Below are positions 1 to 8,493 of a DNA stretch of 64,000 nt, one piece after another (positions within the stretch are counted from its first letter, which is position 1; every line of letters begins with the position of its first letter). Position numbers and translations under genes: made by a program. The stretch lies in the NCBI RefSeq assembly GCF_003634555.1, contig NZ_RBKS01000001.1, positions 2,914,001 through 2,978,000 of the forward strand, given 5' to 3'. The notes below the pieces were generated by a model that was not told where the DNA came from, made no database searches, and saw only the letters and a program-made list of their open reading frames with translations. The DNA comes from Frondihabitans australicus (GTDB lineage: Bacteria > Actinomycetota > Actinomycetes > Actinomycetales > Microbacteriaceae).

Positions 1-25
1 GGGTCTCGACGCGAGGGAGCGCAGG

Positions 26-1756
26 ATGACCGACGACGCCACCGACGTGATCGTGATCGGCGCGGGCCTCGCGGGTCTCGTCGCGACCTGCGAGCTCGTC
101 CGCGCCGGAAAGCGCGTGACGATCGTCGAGCAGGAGAACTCGCAGAACCTCGGCGGGCAGGCGTTCTGGTCGCTCGGCGGGCTGTTCCTGGTCGACTCGC
201 CGCAGCAGCGCCGGCTCGGCGTGCGCGACTCGTTCGACCTGGCATGGCAGGACTGGCAGGGGTCGGCGCAGTGGGACCGCCTCGAGCCGCGCGGCGCAGA
301 CTCACGCGGCGCAAGCCTCGCCGAAGACACCTGGGCAGCGAGGGCCGGCCGCGCCTTCGTCGAGTTCGCCGCCTCCGACGCCGAGCCGTGGCTGCGCGAG
401 CAGGGCGTGCGCCTGACCGCGCTCGTCGGCTGGGCCGAGCGCGGCGACGGGCGCGCGTCGGGGCACGGCAACTCCGTCCCCAGGTTCCACGTTCCCTGGG
501 GCAGCGGACCCGGCGTCTCACAGCCGTTCGCGCTCCGGGTCAGGGCGGCGGTCGACGAGGGCCGGGTGCGGCTGCTCTTCCGGCATCGTGTCGACGGGCT
601 GAAGGTCGAGGGCGGGGCGGTGGTGGGCGTGCGCGGCCACGTGCTGGCTGCCGATCCTGCGCCCCGGGGCCGACCGTCGTCGCGCGACGAGACGGGCGAG
701 TTCACCCTGCGAGCGCAGGCGGTCGTGGTCGCGTCGGGCGGCATCGGGGCCGATCACGACCTGGTCCGGGGGTGGTGGCCATCGCGGCTGGGCACGCCGC
801 CCGCCCGCATGCTCACGGGCGTCCCCGCCCACGTCGACGGCCGGATGCTCGAGATCGCCGAGCGCGCCGGCGGGCGCCTCGTGAACCGCGACCGGATGTG
901 GCACTACACGGAGGGCATCGAGAACTGGAACCCGATCTGGCCGGGCCACGGGATCAGGATCCTGCCCGGCCCGTCGCCGATGTGGTTCGACGCGCGCGGC
1001 CGCCGGCTGCCGGCCCCGGGGCTGCCCGGCTACGACACGCTCGGAACGCTGCGGCTGCTGCGGACCACCCCCGACATCGCCGAGTTCGACCACTCGTGGT
1101 TCGTCGTCACGCAGACCATGATCGCGAAGGAGTTCGCCCTCTCGGGATCCGAGCAGAACCCCGACCTCACTTCGGGTGACGTCCGGCAGCTGCTGCGCAG
1201 CCGGCTGGGCGCAGGATCACCGCCACCGGTCTCGGCCTTCGTCGATCGCGGCGCCGACTTCGTCGTGGCCGACGGCTGCCGCGAGCTCGCCGAGAAGATG
1301 AACGCCCTCACGGCCGACCCCTCGCGCGCCGACGGCGGGCGCCTGATCGACCCCGACCTGCTCGAGCAGCAGCTGCTGGATCGGGACGCGGAGATCGAGA
1401 ACGCCTTCTCGAAGGACCAGCAGGTGATGGGAATCCGCAACGCTCGACGGTACGTCGGCGACCGCCTGACACGCGTGGCGAAGCCGCACCGCGTGCTCGA
1501 CCAGGCGCACGGGCCGCTCATTGCGGTGCGGCTGCACGTCATCACGCGCAAGTCTCTCGGGGGCCTCCAGACCGACCTGGCCGGCCGCGTCCTCGGCGCC
1601 GACGGATCGCCGGTGCCGGGGCTGTACGCGGCCGGCGAGGCGGCGGGCTTCGGCGGAGGAGGAGCCCACGGCTACAACGCGCTCGAGGGCACCTTCCTCG
1701 CCGGGTGCGTCTTCACCGGGCGCTCGGTCGGTCGATCGATCGCCGACGCCGTCTGA
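26..1756 (+). CDS. FAD-dependent dehydrogenase (fumarate reductase/ketosteroid dehydrogenase-like flavoprotein)
   Basis: A 576-residue soluble flavoprotein of the fumarate reductase / 3-ketosteroid dehydrogenase superfamily. The N-terminus carries the dinucleotide-binding fold VIVIGAGLAGL (about residues 9-19), an acidic end of the second strand (VEQE) and the glycine-rich stretch GGQAFWSLGG. The C-terminus has the second FAD contact AAGEAAGFGGGG. Proteins of this kind oxidise or reduce C-C bonds next to a carbonyl; the substrate cannot be told from sequence. The ATG follows GCGCAGG with very tight spacing. No signal peptide or membrane segment is visible, so it is probably cytoplasmic. Its last 44 bases overlap the convergently transcribed surface-protein gene, so the two ends cannot diverge freely. 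Family confident, substrate unknown. Confidence 0.88.
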   Translation: MTDDATDVIVIGAGLAGLVATCELVRAGKRVTIVEQENSQNLGGQAFWSLGGLFLVDSPQQRRLGVRDSFDLAWQDWQGSAQWDRLEPRGADSRGASLAEDTWAARAGRAFVEFAASDAEPWLREQGVRLTALVGWAERGDGRASGHGNSVPRFHVPWGSGPGVSQPFALRVRAAVDEGRVRLLFRHRVDGLKVEGGAVVGVRGHVLAADPAPRGRPSSRDETGEFTLRAQAVVVASGGIGADHDLVRGWWPSRLGTPPARMLTGVPAHVDGRMLEIAERAGGRLVNRDRMWHYTEGIENWNPIWPGHGIRILPGPSPMWFDARGRRLPAPGLPGYDTLGTLRLLRTTPDIAEFDHSWFVVTQTMIAKEFALSGSEQNPDLTSGDVRQLLRSRLGAGSPPPVSAFVDRGADFVVADGCRELAEKMNALTADPSRADGGRLIDPDLLEQQLLDRDAEIENAFSKDQQVMGIRNARRYVGDRLTRVAKPHRVLDQAHGPLIAVRLHVITRKSLGGLQTDLAGRVLGADGSPVPGLYAAGEAAGFGGGGAHGYNALEGTFLAGCVFTGRSVGRSIADAV

Positions 1757-4700
1757 CGGCGATCAGCATCACGCCGCCGGCCATCGCCGCGAGCGCGAGA
1801 GCGAGCGCGGCGAAGACGCCGGTCGCTCCGGTGAAGGCGAGCGCGCCCCCTCCGCCCGAGGTTGTCCCGCCGGCGCCACCGTGCCCGCCGCCGCTGTGTC
1901 CGCCGCCCGGCGGCACGATGACCGACTCGTCGGGGCCGCCCGGCTCGGGCGTCGTCACCGACGACACGAGCCCGGCGTCGATGGTCAGGTCGCGCTCGAC
2001 CCCGGTCAGCCCTCCACCACTCGCCGTCTCTGCGGTGATGTCGAACGGCCCGGCGACCCCACGCGCGTCGACGTCCGAGTCGAGCGCGGTGTTCGATCCC
2101 GCGTGCGCGCGGGTCCAGGTCGATCCGGCAGGAGCCGAGAAGCTCACCGTGTAGCGCCCGGGCCGCAGCCCGTCGAAGAGGTAGTCGCCCCTCCCGCCCG
2201 TCGTGGTCGTCGCGCGGACCGCGTGGCCGAGGTCGTCGACGCCCGCCAGCCGCACGGCGACGCCCGCCGCCGGCTTCTCCCCGCTGTCTTGGAGGCCGTT
2301 CCGGTTCGCGTCGAACCAGACGTGGTCACCGACGGCGCCCGTGACGACGTCGACCGGAGCGAGTCGTGACTCGACGGCGAGTGCCAGGTTGGAGGCCCGG
2401 AGGCCGAAGCGGTTGACGTAGTGATCGTCGTTCTCCGCACCGTCGGTCGCGAGCCGCAGTTCGTGCGTCACGGTGGCGCCCGGCGCGACCGGGGCCTCCC
2501 GCTGCAGTCGAATCGCCGTCACGCCGGCGAGCGACGACGGGCAGCCGGTCGCCCCCAACTGATCGAGAGCGCACCAGACGGTGCTGCCGCCGGGCTGATT
2601 CGAGTCGGCCGCGCCGTCGGTCGACACGGTGAACGGGTCGCCGTCGGTGTACCGGACCGTCTCGCCCTTCGACGTGTCGATCTCGACGGGCTTCGCGAGG
2701 CCGAGGCCGCCGTGGAACGACGAGCGCCGGGGGTCGCCGTTGTACGGGAAGACGTCGATCAGGTCGGTGTCGGTCACGGGCGTCGAGTCGGTGTTCGTGT
2801 AGTCGAGGTTCCAGCCGAGGTCGTCGCCGGCGACGACGACCGGCTCGATCGCCGACACCACGGCCGACATGCCGCCGGTGGCGATCACCTGCACGCTGCG
2901 GGTCGCTCGCCGCAGGGCAGGAGCCGAGACGTCGCCCGCGGTCGAGACGGCCACAGTGTTGACGATGGGCCCCGCCTGCGCCGACGACGAGACGTGCGAC
3001 ACGAAGCGGATCGGCGTGATCACGGTGTTGGGCGCGGTGCCGTCGAGCGCCCAGACCAGACGCTGGACCGTCGAGCCTCCCGGGCCTGCCGCTGCCTCGA
3101 TCGAGGTGGGCTCGATCGAGCCGCTGCCCGCGACGTACGACACCCCCACTGGCAGGGTGTCGACCACTCGCAGCGTGGTCGGCGCCGTGTCGCTGGACGC
3201 GTTCGTCAGCGTCGGGTACAGGGCGTAGTCGAGGTCGTTGCCTGGCGTGACGAACTGCGTCGTGTCGGGGGTGGTCGACGGGTCGGTGCCCGTCTCGACG
3301 ATCTTCTGCGTGACCCGGGCGAGGTTCTGTGTGACCGTGACGTAGTCCGAGAGGGCGGACGGGGTGTCGGTCGGGGTGGAGGCGTGCACCCAGCCGCGGC
3401 TCGAGGTCGAGCCCTGGTCGAAGCTCGCGTAGTCCCAGACGTCGGTCGAGGTCGGCACGTCGGCATTGATGCGGGTGTAGAGCAGGAGGTCGGCGCGGCC
3501 GTTCCCCGGGACGTCGGTGAGCATCCGCACGCGACCGACCGCCGAGAGCCCACCCGGGACGTCCTCGGGGCTGTCGTACCAGGTCGCGTCGTCGTCGTCG
3601 CAGGTGGCGGTGCGTGCGGCCTCGTTCGTCGTCCACGTGCTCGCGGCGAACTCGACCCTGGCACCGGGACTGCCGTTCTGCACGGCCGCGTAGTGCCCGT
3701 CGGCGCCCTTGGCGATCGTCTCGTGGCGGTTGTCGAACACGTCGCACACGATCGAGCCGGTGAAGGTCGACAGCCCCGGATTGGTCAGGACGACCTGCGA
3801 GCCGGTGAGGGTTCCCGGCGTGCGGAACGGGTCGCCGGTCCGGGCCGAGCCGTTCGACTCGGCACCGGTCTCGGGGTCGACGATCGACAGGTTCTTGATG
3901 CCGGATCCGTTGCCCGACGGGATCACCGGCCACGTCGCCGCGTTGTTCGCCAGCGGCTCGCCAGCAGCGCCGTAGTTGCTCTGGCCGCTGATCGACGTCG
4001 CCTGCAGAGCGCTGTACGAGTCCTGGGCGTTGTAGCCCACGCCGGCGGCCGGAGTCGGAGTCCACACGCGGAGCCACATCACCGCGACGTAATTCGCCGA
4101 TCCTCCGGCGATGGGGCCGCCGCTGGCGCTCAGCGAGGGGAGGGTGGCCGACGCCAGCGAGGTGTCGGTGCCGGCGATCGTCACCGTGATGGGTGCGCCC
4201 GGTGCCGACTGCGTGCACGAGATCGTGCCCGAGCCCTGCACGCCGCGCGGCGCGCCGCCGCTGCCGTTCGGCAGCGACCGGAACTGCGCCGACGTGTTGA
4301 GGCCGCAGGCCTGACCGGAGGCGTCGGGCAGGAGCTGTGCGGTGCTCGCCGCCGGGCCAGTCATCTTCGAGACGTCGTCGGTGAAGGTCATCGCTCCGCT
4401 CAGCCGCTCGTGCCCGGCCAGGCCCTGACCGGCGACGAGGGGATTCCAGGTGACGGCGATCGGGTAGAGGAACGACAGGCCCCGCGTCGAGCCGTTGGGG
4501 CCGACGACTCCGCGGGTCAGGATCGGCGACTGGATCGACTTGGAGAGGTCGTAGCGCGGGCTCGCCGACACCGTGGTGCTGCGCGACGTCGCCGAGACCG
4601 GAGCCGCGCCGTCGCCCGTGAGTACGCCCTCGACTGCGACGACCGCTCCGTTGGCGAGTCCGTCGCCGACGGTGAGGACGGCGGGAACCGCCCGGGTGTT

Positions 4701-5084
4701 GCCGCTCTCGACCGTGCCGAGATTGCACACGAGGCGAGAGCCCGACAGCTCCGAACCCGGGCCGAGACACTGGGCGGGCACGCCGGCCCAGGTCGTCCCG
4801 GAGGGCGCGGTCAGGGAGAAGGTCTCGTTGTCGGTGTGGCCGTCGTTCGAGTTGACCGACACGCTGTACGTGATCGTGTCGTTGGTTCGGACGATGCCGT
4901 TCGACGGCCCCGTGTCGCCGCCCGCCTGCTGGGACGCCGAGAAGGGCCCCGAGCCGTCGGCGGTGACGCCGATCGACAGCTGGATGACGCCGGCCGGTAC
5001 GGGAGCCGCGGCGATCCCCGGCGCCGCCAGGGCGATCAGCGCTAATCCGGCGACGAGACCGCCCCGTCGTGCGATGAGTCTCAT
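1713..5084 (-). CDS. Secreted sortase-anchored surface protein with DUF11-like and SdrD B-like domains
   Basis: A large exported wall-anchored protein (about 1123 aa from this start). The start is an internal ATG preceded by AGAGGA; it gives a clean signal peptide (MRLIARRGG, hydrophobic core, AAA cleavage region). An ATG 13 codons upstream is possible but lacks a ribosome site. The middle is rich in Thr, Ser and Gly with repeated DUF11-like beta-sandwich blocks (for example VRVVDTLPVGVSYVAGSGS). A SdrD B-like domain (GDHVWFDANRNGLQDSGEKP) lies near the C-terminus, then a Gly/Ser linker. The end has LAFTG, a hydrophobic helix and a run of arginines, the layout of class E sortase (LAxTG) substrates in high-GC actinobacteria. 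A role in adhesion or surface layer is inference. The 3' end overlaps the preceding convergent gene by 44 bases. Confidence 0.88.
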   Translation of the reverse strand: MRLIARRGGLVAGLALIALAAPGIAAAPVPAGVIQLSIGVTADGSGPFSASQQAGGDTGPSNGIVRTNDTITYSVSVNSNDGHTDNETFSLTAPSGTTWAGVPAQCLGPGSELSGSRLVCNLGTVESGNTRAVPAVLTVGDGLANGAVVAVEGVLTGDGAAPVSATSRSTTVSASPRYDLSKSIQSPILTRGVVGPNGSTRGLSFLYPIAVTWNPLVAGQGLAGHERLSGAMTFTDDVSKMTGPAASTAQLLPDASGQACGLNTSAQFRSLPNGSGGAPRGVQGSGTISCTQSAPGAPITVTIAGTDTSLASATLPSLSASGGPIAGGSANYVAVMWLRVWTPTPAAGVGYNAQDSYSALQATSISGQSNYGAAGEPLANNAATWPVIPSGNGSGIKNLSIVDPETGAESNGSARTGDPFRTPGTLTGSQVVLTNPGLSTFTGSIVCDVFDNRHETIAKGADGHYAAVQNGSPGARVEFAASTWTTNEAARTATCDDDDATWYDSPEDVPGGLSAVGRVRMLTDVPGNGRADLLLYTRINADVPTSTDVWDYASFDQGSTSSRGWVHASTPTDTPSALSDYVTVTQNLARVTQKIVETGTDPSTTPDTTQFVTPGNDLDYALYPTLTNASSDTAPTTLRVVDTLPVGVSYVAGSGSIEPTSIEAAAGPGGSTVQRLVWALDGTAPNTVITPIRFVSHVSSSAQAGPIVNTVAVSTAGDVSAPALRRATRSVQVIATGGMSAVVSAIEPVVVAGDDLGWNLDYTNTDSTPVTDTDLIDVFPYNGDPRRSSFHGGLGLAKPVEIDTSKGETVRYTDGDPFTVSTDGAADSNQPGGSTVWCALDQLGATGCPSSLAGVTAIRLQREAPVAPGATVTHELRLATDGAENDDHYVNRFGLRASNLALAVESRLAPVDVVTGAVGDHVWFDANRNGLQDSGEKPAAGVAVRLAGVDDLGHAVRATTTTGGRGDYLFDGLRPGRYTVSFSAPAGSTWTRAHAGSNTALDSDVDARGVAGPFDITAETASGGGLTGVERDLTIDAGLVSSVTTPEPGGPDESVIVPPGGGHSGGGHGGAGGTTSGGGGALAFTGATGVFAALALALAAMAGGVMLIAVRRRRRSIDRPSAR

Positions 5085-5244
5085 GATTCCTCTTGCTGCC
5101 CCGGCCAGCGGGACGTGGCTCATGGCCGAAGGAACGGCTTCGACGTGCGTGTGAGTGATGTGACACCCGTGCCCGAAGGCGCTTTTTTCAGGTGTGGAAT
5201 CTCACTATGTCACGTATCGGCAGGGTCGACCACTTGAGGAAGCG

Positions 5245-5856
5245 TCAGAGGCCGATCGACGCCAGCCAGCGTTCGCGGAACAGGACGAGAGCGATGAAGA
5301 CGGCGACGTTGAGCGCCACGGTGCCCCAGAACCGGATCCTGAAGCTCGGCTTCTTGGTCTTGTGCCGGATCAGCTGCTGCGCCAGAACCGCGCCCGGCCA
5401 GCCGCCGACGAGCCCGACCGCGAGCAGGGTCGACTCGGGCACCCGCCATCGGCCGGCCTGCGCGGCGCGCTTGTCCTGCGCGTAGAGGAAGAACGCGACC
5501 ACGCTCATCCCGACGTAGAGCACGACTCCCCAGAGCGGGAAGGGCCTCAGCACGAGCATGACTCCGACGAGCACGGCGAACAGGGCGACGACCGTGAAGG
5601 CGGTCCGGGAGCGGCGGGGACGGCGGGCGGGCGGGGCCCCGGGCGGCCGGACCTCGAGGGCGCGCGGGCGTCCGTCGGCTCCTGCGCCCTCTTCATAGGT
5701 GAGCACGTCGCCCACTCGCGGGCGGTCGGCACCCGGGCCGAGACCCGAGATGTGCACAAAGACGGCCGGGCGACCGGGCGGGGTGATGAACCCGAAGCCG
5801 CGGTCGTCGTTCCACGAGGTGAGTGTGCCCTCGAGGCGCTCGGTCTCGTGCGGCAT
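5245..5856 (-). CDS. Cold-shock domain / DUF1294 membrane fusion protein
   Basis: A 203-residue two-part protein. Residues about 6-70 form a cold-shock (nucleic-acid-binding OB-fold) domain with GTLTSWNDDRGFGFITP and VFVHISGL, the RNP-like motifs. The C-terminal half has three or four hydrophobic helices with the DUF1294 signature (YAQDKRAAQAGRWRVPE, GLVGGWPGAVLAQ, HKTKKPSF). This CSD-DUF1294 fusion is a known bacterial architecture whose function is not established; it would place an RNA/DNA-binding domain at the inner face of the membrane. The chosen ATG sits just before the cold-shock domain; a longer frame starting 19 codons upstream has no domain support. A long hairpin lies just upstream of its start. 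Confidence 0.85.
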   Translation of the reverse strand: MPHETERLEGTLTSWNDDRGFGFITPPGRPAVFVHISGLGPGADRPRVGDVLTYEEGAGADGRPRALEVRPPGAPPARRPRRSRTAFTVVALFAVLVGVMLVLRPFPLWGVVLYVGMSVVAFFLYAQDKRAAQAGRWRVPESTLLAVGLVGGWPGAVLAQQLIRHKTKKPSFRIRFWGTVALNVAVFIALVLFRERWLASIGL

Positions 5857-5921
5857 GCCTCCATGGTACGAGGGGCCGGGTGGCCGCCGAGGCCTGTCAG
5901 CCGCCGGGCGCACCCCCAGTT

Positions 5922-5981
5922 CGCGACGAAACGCGACAGCTGCGACGCTCAGACGTGTCGCAGCTGTCGCGTTGTGTCGCG
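5922..5981. terminator. Long intergenic hairpin downstream of the MFS gene
   Basis: Arms 5930-5946 and 5957-5973 are perfectly complementary over 17 bases (core GCGACAGCTGCGAC) around a 10-base loop. Outside them 5922-5927 and 5976-5981 pair again (CGCGAC/GTCGCG). There is no T-tract. It lies between the MFS stop (6008) and the cold-shock gene start, so it may end MFS-MarR transcription or insulate the next gene. Confidence 0.6.
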
Positions 5982-6007
5982 GACGGGCCGGGGCGCAGGA
6001 GCAGAGG

Positions 6008-7297
6008 TCAGTCGGCGTTTCCGACGGTAGCGGCCTCGGGGAACGGGTCGGCGTCCTCCGCCGCGGCGAGGGCGTCGGGCTCGGGCTGCGCGACCTCGCC
6101 CCGGTCGGCGGCGTCGAGGGCGCGGTGCGCCGTGCTGAGGACGATGGCGGCCGCGATCAGCGTCGCCGTGCCGAGGAGGAAGGGCACGTGCGCGTTGAAC
6201 GCGTCGACGAGGATTCCGGCGACGAACGGCGCCATGCCGCCGCCGATGAAGCGGACGAAGCCGTAGGTCGCGCTGGCGACCGGGCGCTCGACCGGGGCGA
6301 TGCTCATCACCGCCGTCGTGACGAGCGTGTTGTTCACGCCGATGAACGCGCCCGCGATGATCACCGCAACGATCACCGCGACGTGGTTGCCCGGGAACAC
6401 GCCGATCACCGCGAGGTCGATCGCCATCAGCACGAAGTTCACGTAGAGGGTTCGCGGAGTGCCGAAGCGTCGCTGCAGCCACGGCGCGCCCCACACGGCG
6501 AAGACGGCGACCAGCACGCCCCAGCCGCAGAAGACGAGGCCGAGGAGGATCGGGCTGTCGATGCCCATGAGGAAGGGCGAGTAGCCGAGCAGCGTGAAGA
6601 ACGCCCAGTTGTAGAGGAAGCCGACGATGCTCGTGGTGCGGAGGGCGCCGTGCTTCAGGGCCGTGAGCGGCTCGGAGAGCTTCTGCTTGCGCGCGGGCTT
6701 GGGCATCTTCGGCAGGAAGAACAGCGTCGCGAGCAGCGCGATGAACATGAGCACCGAGACGCCGTAGAACGGCCCGCGCCAGCTGATCGACCCGAGCACG
6801 CCGCCGATGAGCGGGCCGAGTGCGATGCCGATGCCGAGGGCGCTCTCGTAGAGCACGATCGCGCCGGCGAACCCGCCGGAGGCCGAGCCGACGATCACCG
6901 AGAGCGAGGTCGCGATGAAGAGGGCGTTGCCGAGGCCCCAGCCGGCGCGGAAGCCGACGATGCCCGAGATCGAGTTGACCGAGCCCGCCGCGGCGGCGAA
7001 CACGACGATGAGCGTGAGGCCGGCGATGAGGGTGCGCTTCGGGCCGATCCTGCTGCTCACCCAGCCCGTCACGAGCATGGCGACCGCGGTGACGACGAGG
7101 TAGCTCGTGAAGAGCAGCTCGACCTGCGACGGCGTCGCCTTGAGTTGCCCGGCCAGGGTCTTGAGGATCGGGTCGACCAGGCCGATGCCCATGAACGAGA
7201 CGACGCAGGCGAACGCGACCGCCCAGACCGCGCGAGGCTGCGAGAACGGGCTCGGCGGCTTCTCGCCGTGACCGTGCGCCGTGCCGTGTGTGCTCAT
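6008..7297 (-). CDS. MFS transporter (drug-efflux type)
   Basis: A 429-residue major facilitator with 12 predicted membrane helices in two halves separated by a charged cytoplasmic loop (KMPKPARKQK). A motif-A-like sequence GWVSSRIGPKRTL follows helix 2 and a helix-5 proline/glycine region (ALGPLIGGVLG) resembles the antiporter motif C of drug/H+ antiporters. It overlaps the upstream MarR gene by four bases (ATGA), so the two are translationally coupled and the MarR protein very likely controls it. Export of a drug or toxic metabolite is inferred from this pairing; substrate unknown. A long hairpin follows its stop. Confidence 0.88.
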   Translation of the reverse strand: MSTHGTAHGHGEKPPSPFSQPRAVWAVAFACVVSFMGIGLVDPILKTLAGQLKATPSQVELLFTSYLVVTAVAMLVTGWVSSRIGPKRTLIAGLTLIVVFAAAAGSVNSISGIVGFRAGWGLGNALFIATSLSVIVGSASGGFAGAIVLYESALGIGIALGPLIGGVLGSISWRGPFYGVSVLMFIALLATLFFLPKMPKPARKQKLSEPLTALKHGALRTTSIVGFLYNWAFFTLLGYSPFLMGIDSPILLGLVFCGWGVLVAVFAVWGAPWLQRRFGTPRTLYVNFVLMAIDLAVIGVFPGNHVAVIVAVIIAGAFIGVNNTLVTTAVMSIAPVERPVASATYGFVRFIGGGMAPFVAGILVDAFNAHVPFLLGTATLIAAAIVLSTAHRALDAADRGEVAQPEPDALAAAEDADPFPEAATVGNAD

Positions 7298-7740
7298 GAT
7301 GCGTCTTCTTCCGTCTGGACGATGTGGGTGAGTGCGGGCAGAGCCGCCGTGAGCGCCTGCCGATCGGCGGCCGACAGCGTGCGGAGCCGGGCGGCGACGA
7401 GCTCGGAGCGCGACTCGCGGTAGTGCGTGAGACGCAGGAGCCCGGCATCGCTGATCGACACGAGCACCACCCGGCCGTCCGCCGGGTCGGCCCCGCGATC
7501 GGCGAGTCCGGCCGCGACCAGGCGGTTGACGAGGGTGGTCGTGCCCGGCTGACTGAGGCCCTCGCGCTCCGCGATTGCGGTGATGCGCAGAGCGCCGGCC
7601 GACTCGAGGCGTGAGAGGACGCTGAGGGCGCTCGCGGAGAGCTCCTGCGGCTGCCGGGACTGCCGGAGCCAGCCGATGACGCCCTCGAGGGCTCGCGCGA
7701 CGGCGATCTCGTCGGAGGTGAGGGTCGCTGCGTCGTTCAC
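7294..7740 (-). CDS. MarR family transcriptional regulator
   Basis: A 148-residue winged-helix repressor of the MarR family: helix-turn-helix around LRITAIAEREGLSQPGTTTLVNRLVAAGL, then a wing with DPADGRVVLVSISDAG, which is the conserved D-x-D/R region. First gene of a two-gene operon with the MFS transporter (four-base overlap). AT-rich DNA upstream contains a 17-base inverted repeat at 7805-7821 and a repeated TATAAC about 50 bases from the start, consistent with autorepression and ligand-induced release. Ligand unknown. Confidence 0.9.
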   Translation of the reverse strand: MNDAATLTSDEIAVARALEGVIGWLRQSRQPQELSASALSVLSRLESAGALRITAIAEREGLSQPGTTTLVNRLVAAGLADRGADPADGRVVLVSISDAGLLRLTHYRESRSELVAARLRTLSAADRQALTAALPALTHIVQTEEDAS

Positions 7741-7804
7741 GCTCCCAACTCTATAACCCCCTTATATAACTCGTCAATGCTTCTCGTTGCTGGTCTTGTG
7801 CTAT

Positions 7805-7821
7805 TAATACCTGACGTATTA
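7805..7821. promoter_or_regulatory. Candidate MarR operator palindrome
   Basis: Perfect inverted repeat TAATAC-CTGAC-GTATTA in the AT-rich gap between the marR-type gene (minus strand) and the next plus-strand gene. Size and symmetry suit a MarR dimer. Assignment to the neighbouring regulator is inference. Confidence 0.55.
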
Positions 7822-7857
7822 CACGAGAATCCACGCTGATGATTCGAGGAGGAATCA

Positions 7858-8329
7858 GTGAGGTTCCGAAAGTCGGCGTTGCGGGCGGCGCTCGCAGATT
7901 CGGGTCCGAAGAACTCGCACGTTTCGACGCGTTGGACGCCGTCGGCGCCTGGCGAAGCGAAGGTAGCGAACGACAGCGCTCGGGCGACCACGTACAAAGT
8001 GCATTCATACGCCGACGAGACGTTCAGCCTTGTCGGAATCACGATTTCCAAGACTCGCGTTTGGGGCCGACTACACGACGGGGTCGGGAGTCGTGAAGAG
8101 TCTCACCGACTACGGCTGTCAGCTCGTCAAGAACTACGACCCGTTTTCATCGATCAGCATGTCGAAGCAGAGCGGAATCCTTTCGGGCGGCAAGGCCACC
8201 TACAAGTGCTACGTCGTCGTGAAACGAGGTGTCCCGTCGCCGTGGGGTCAGATCTCGACTTCAACGCGGAGCGCTTACCAGTACATGACGGCAGCAGGAT
8301 CGGGCGTCACAGCCCACGGCTGGCAGTAG
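7858..8329 (+). pseudogene. Frameshifted small protein gene (unknown family)
   Basis: A GTG start with an excellent ribosome site (GAGGAGG, 5-base spacing) opens a frame reading ATTYKVHSYADETFSLVGITISKTRVWG. At about 8063 the likely continuation (ADYTTGSGVVKSLTDYGCQL...) lies in another frame that runs to a stop at 8329; a one-base loss in the G run GGGG would explain the break. Without repair the first frame runs on into meaningless residues and through the next small gene. The joined protein would be about 158 residues, Ser/Thr rich, with two cysteines, which suggests a secreted beta-rich protein, but no signal peptide is seen, so the 5' end may also be damaged. GC is below the neighbours. 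Family not recognised. Confidence 0.5.
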
Positions 8330-8361
8330 AAGCCGCCTTCCACCACGACAGGAGAACGACC

Positions 8362-8493
8362 ATGAACCCACTCGTGCCCACAGCTGGTGACGTCCTCTGG
8401 ATCGTCGCGTTTCTCATCCCGCCCGCGGGCTTGATCACGTTCGTCGCCGTCTGGGTCTCGAGAAGACGGCGAAGGGGGCGGGTGCGCGACTAG
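8362..8493 (+). CDS. Small single-pass membrane protein
   Basis: A 43-residue protein starting at an ATG with AGGAG seven bases upstream. It has one hydrophobic helix (DVLWIVAFLIPPAGLITFVAVWV) followed by a positively charged tail (SRRRRRGRVRD), so it should sit in the membrane with its C-terminus inside. Short membrane proteins like this are common in Microbacteriaceae and have no known role. The stop overlaps the 3' end of the convergent lysozyme gene by four bases. Confidence 0.6.
   Translation: MNPLVPTAGDVLWIVAFLIPPAGLITFVAVWVSRRRRRGRVRD

Noticed and set aside
2421-5045. Long plus-strand frame opposite the surface protein
   Set aside because: Arg/Gly/Val-biased shadow; the minus-strand frame has signal peptide, domains and LAFTG.
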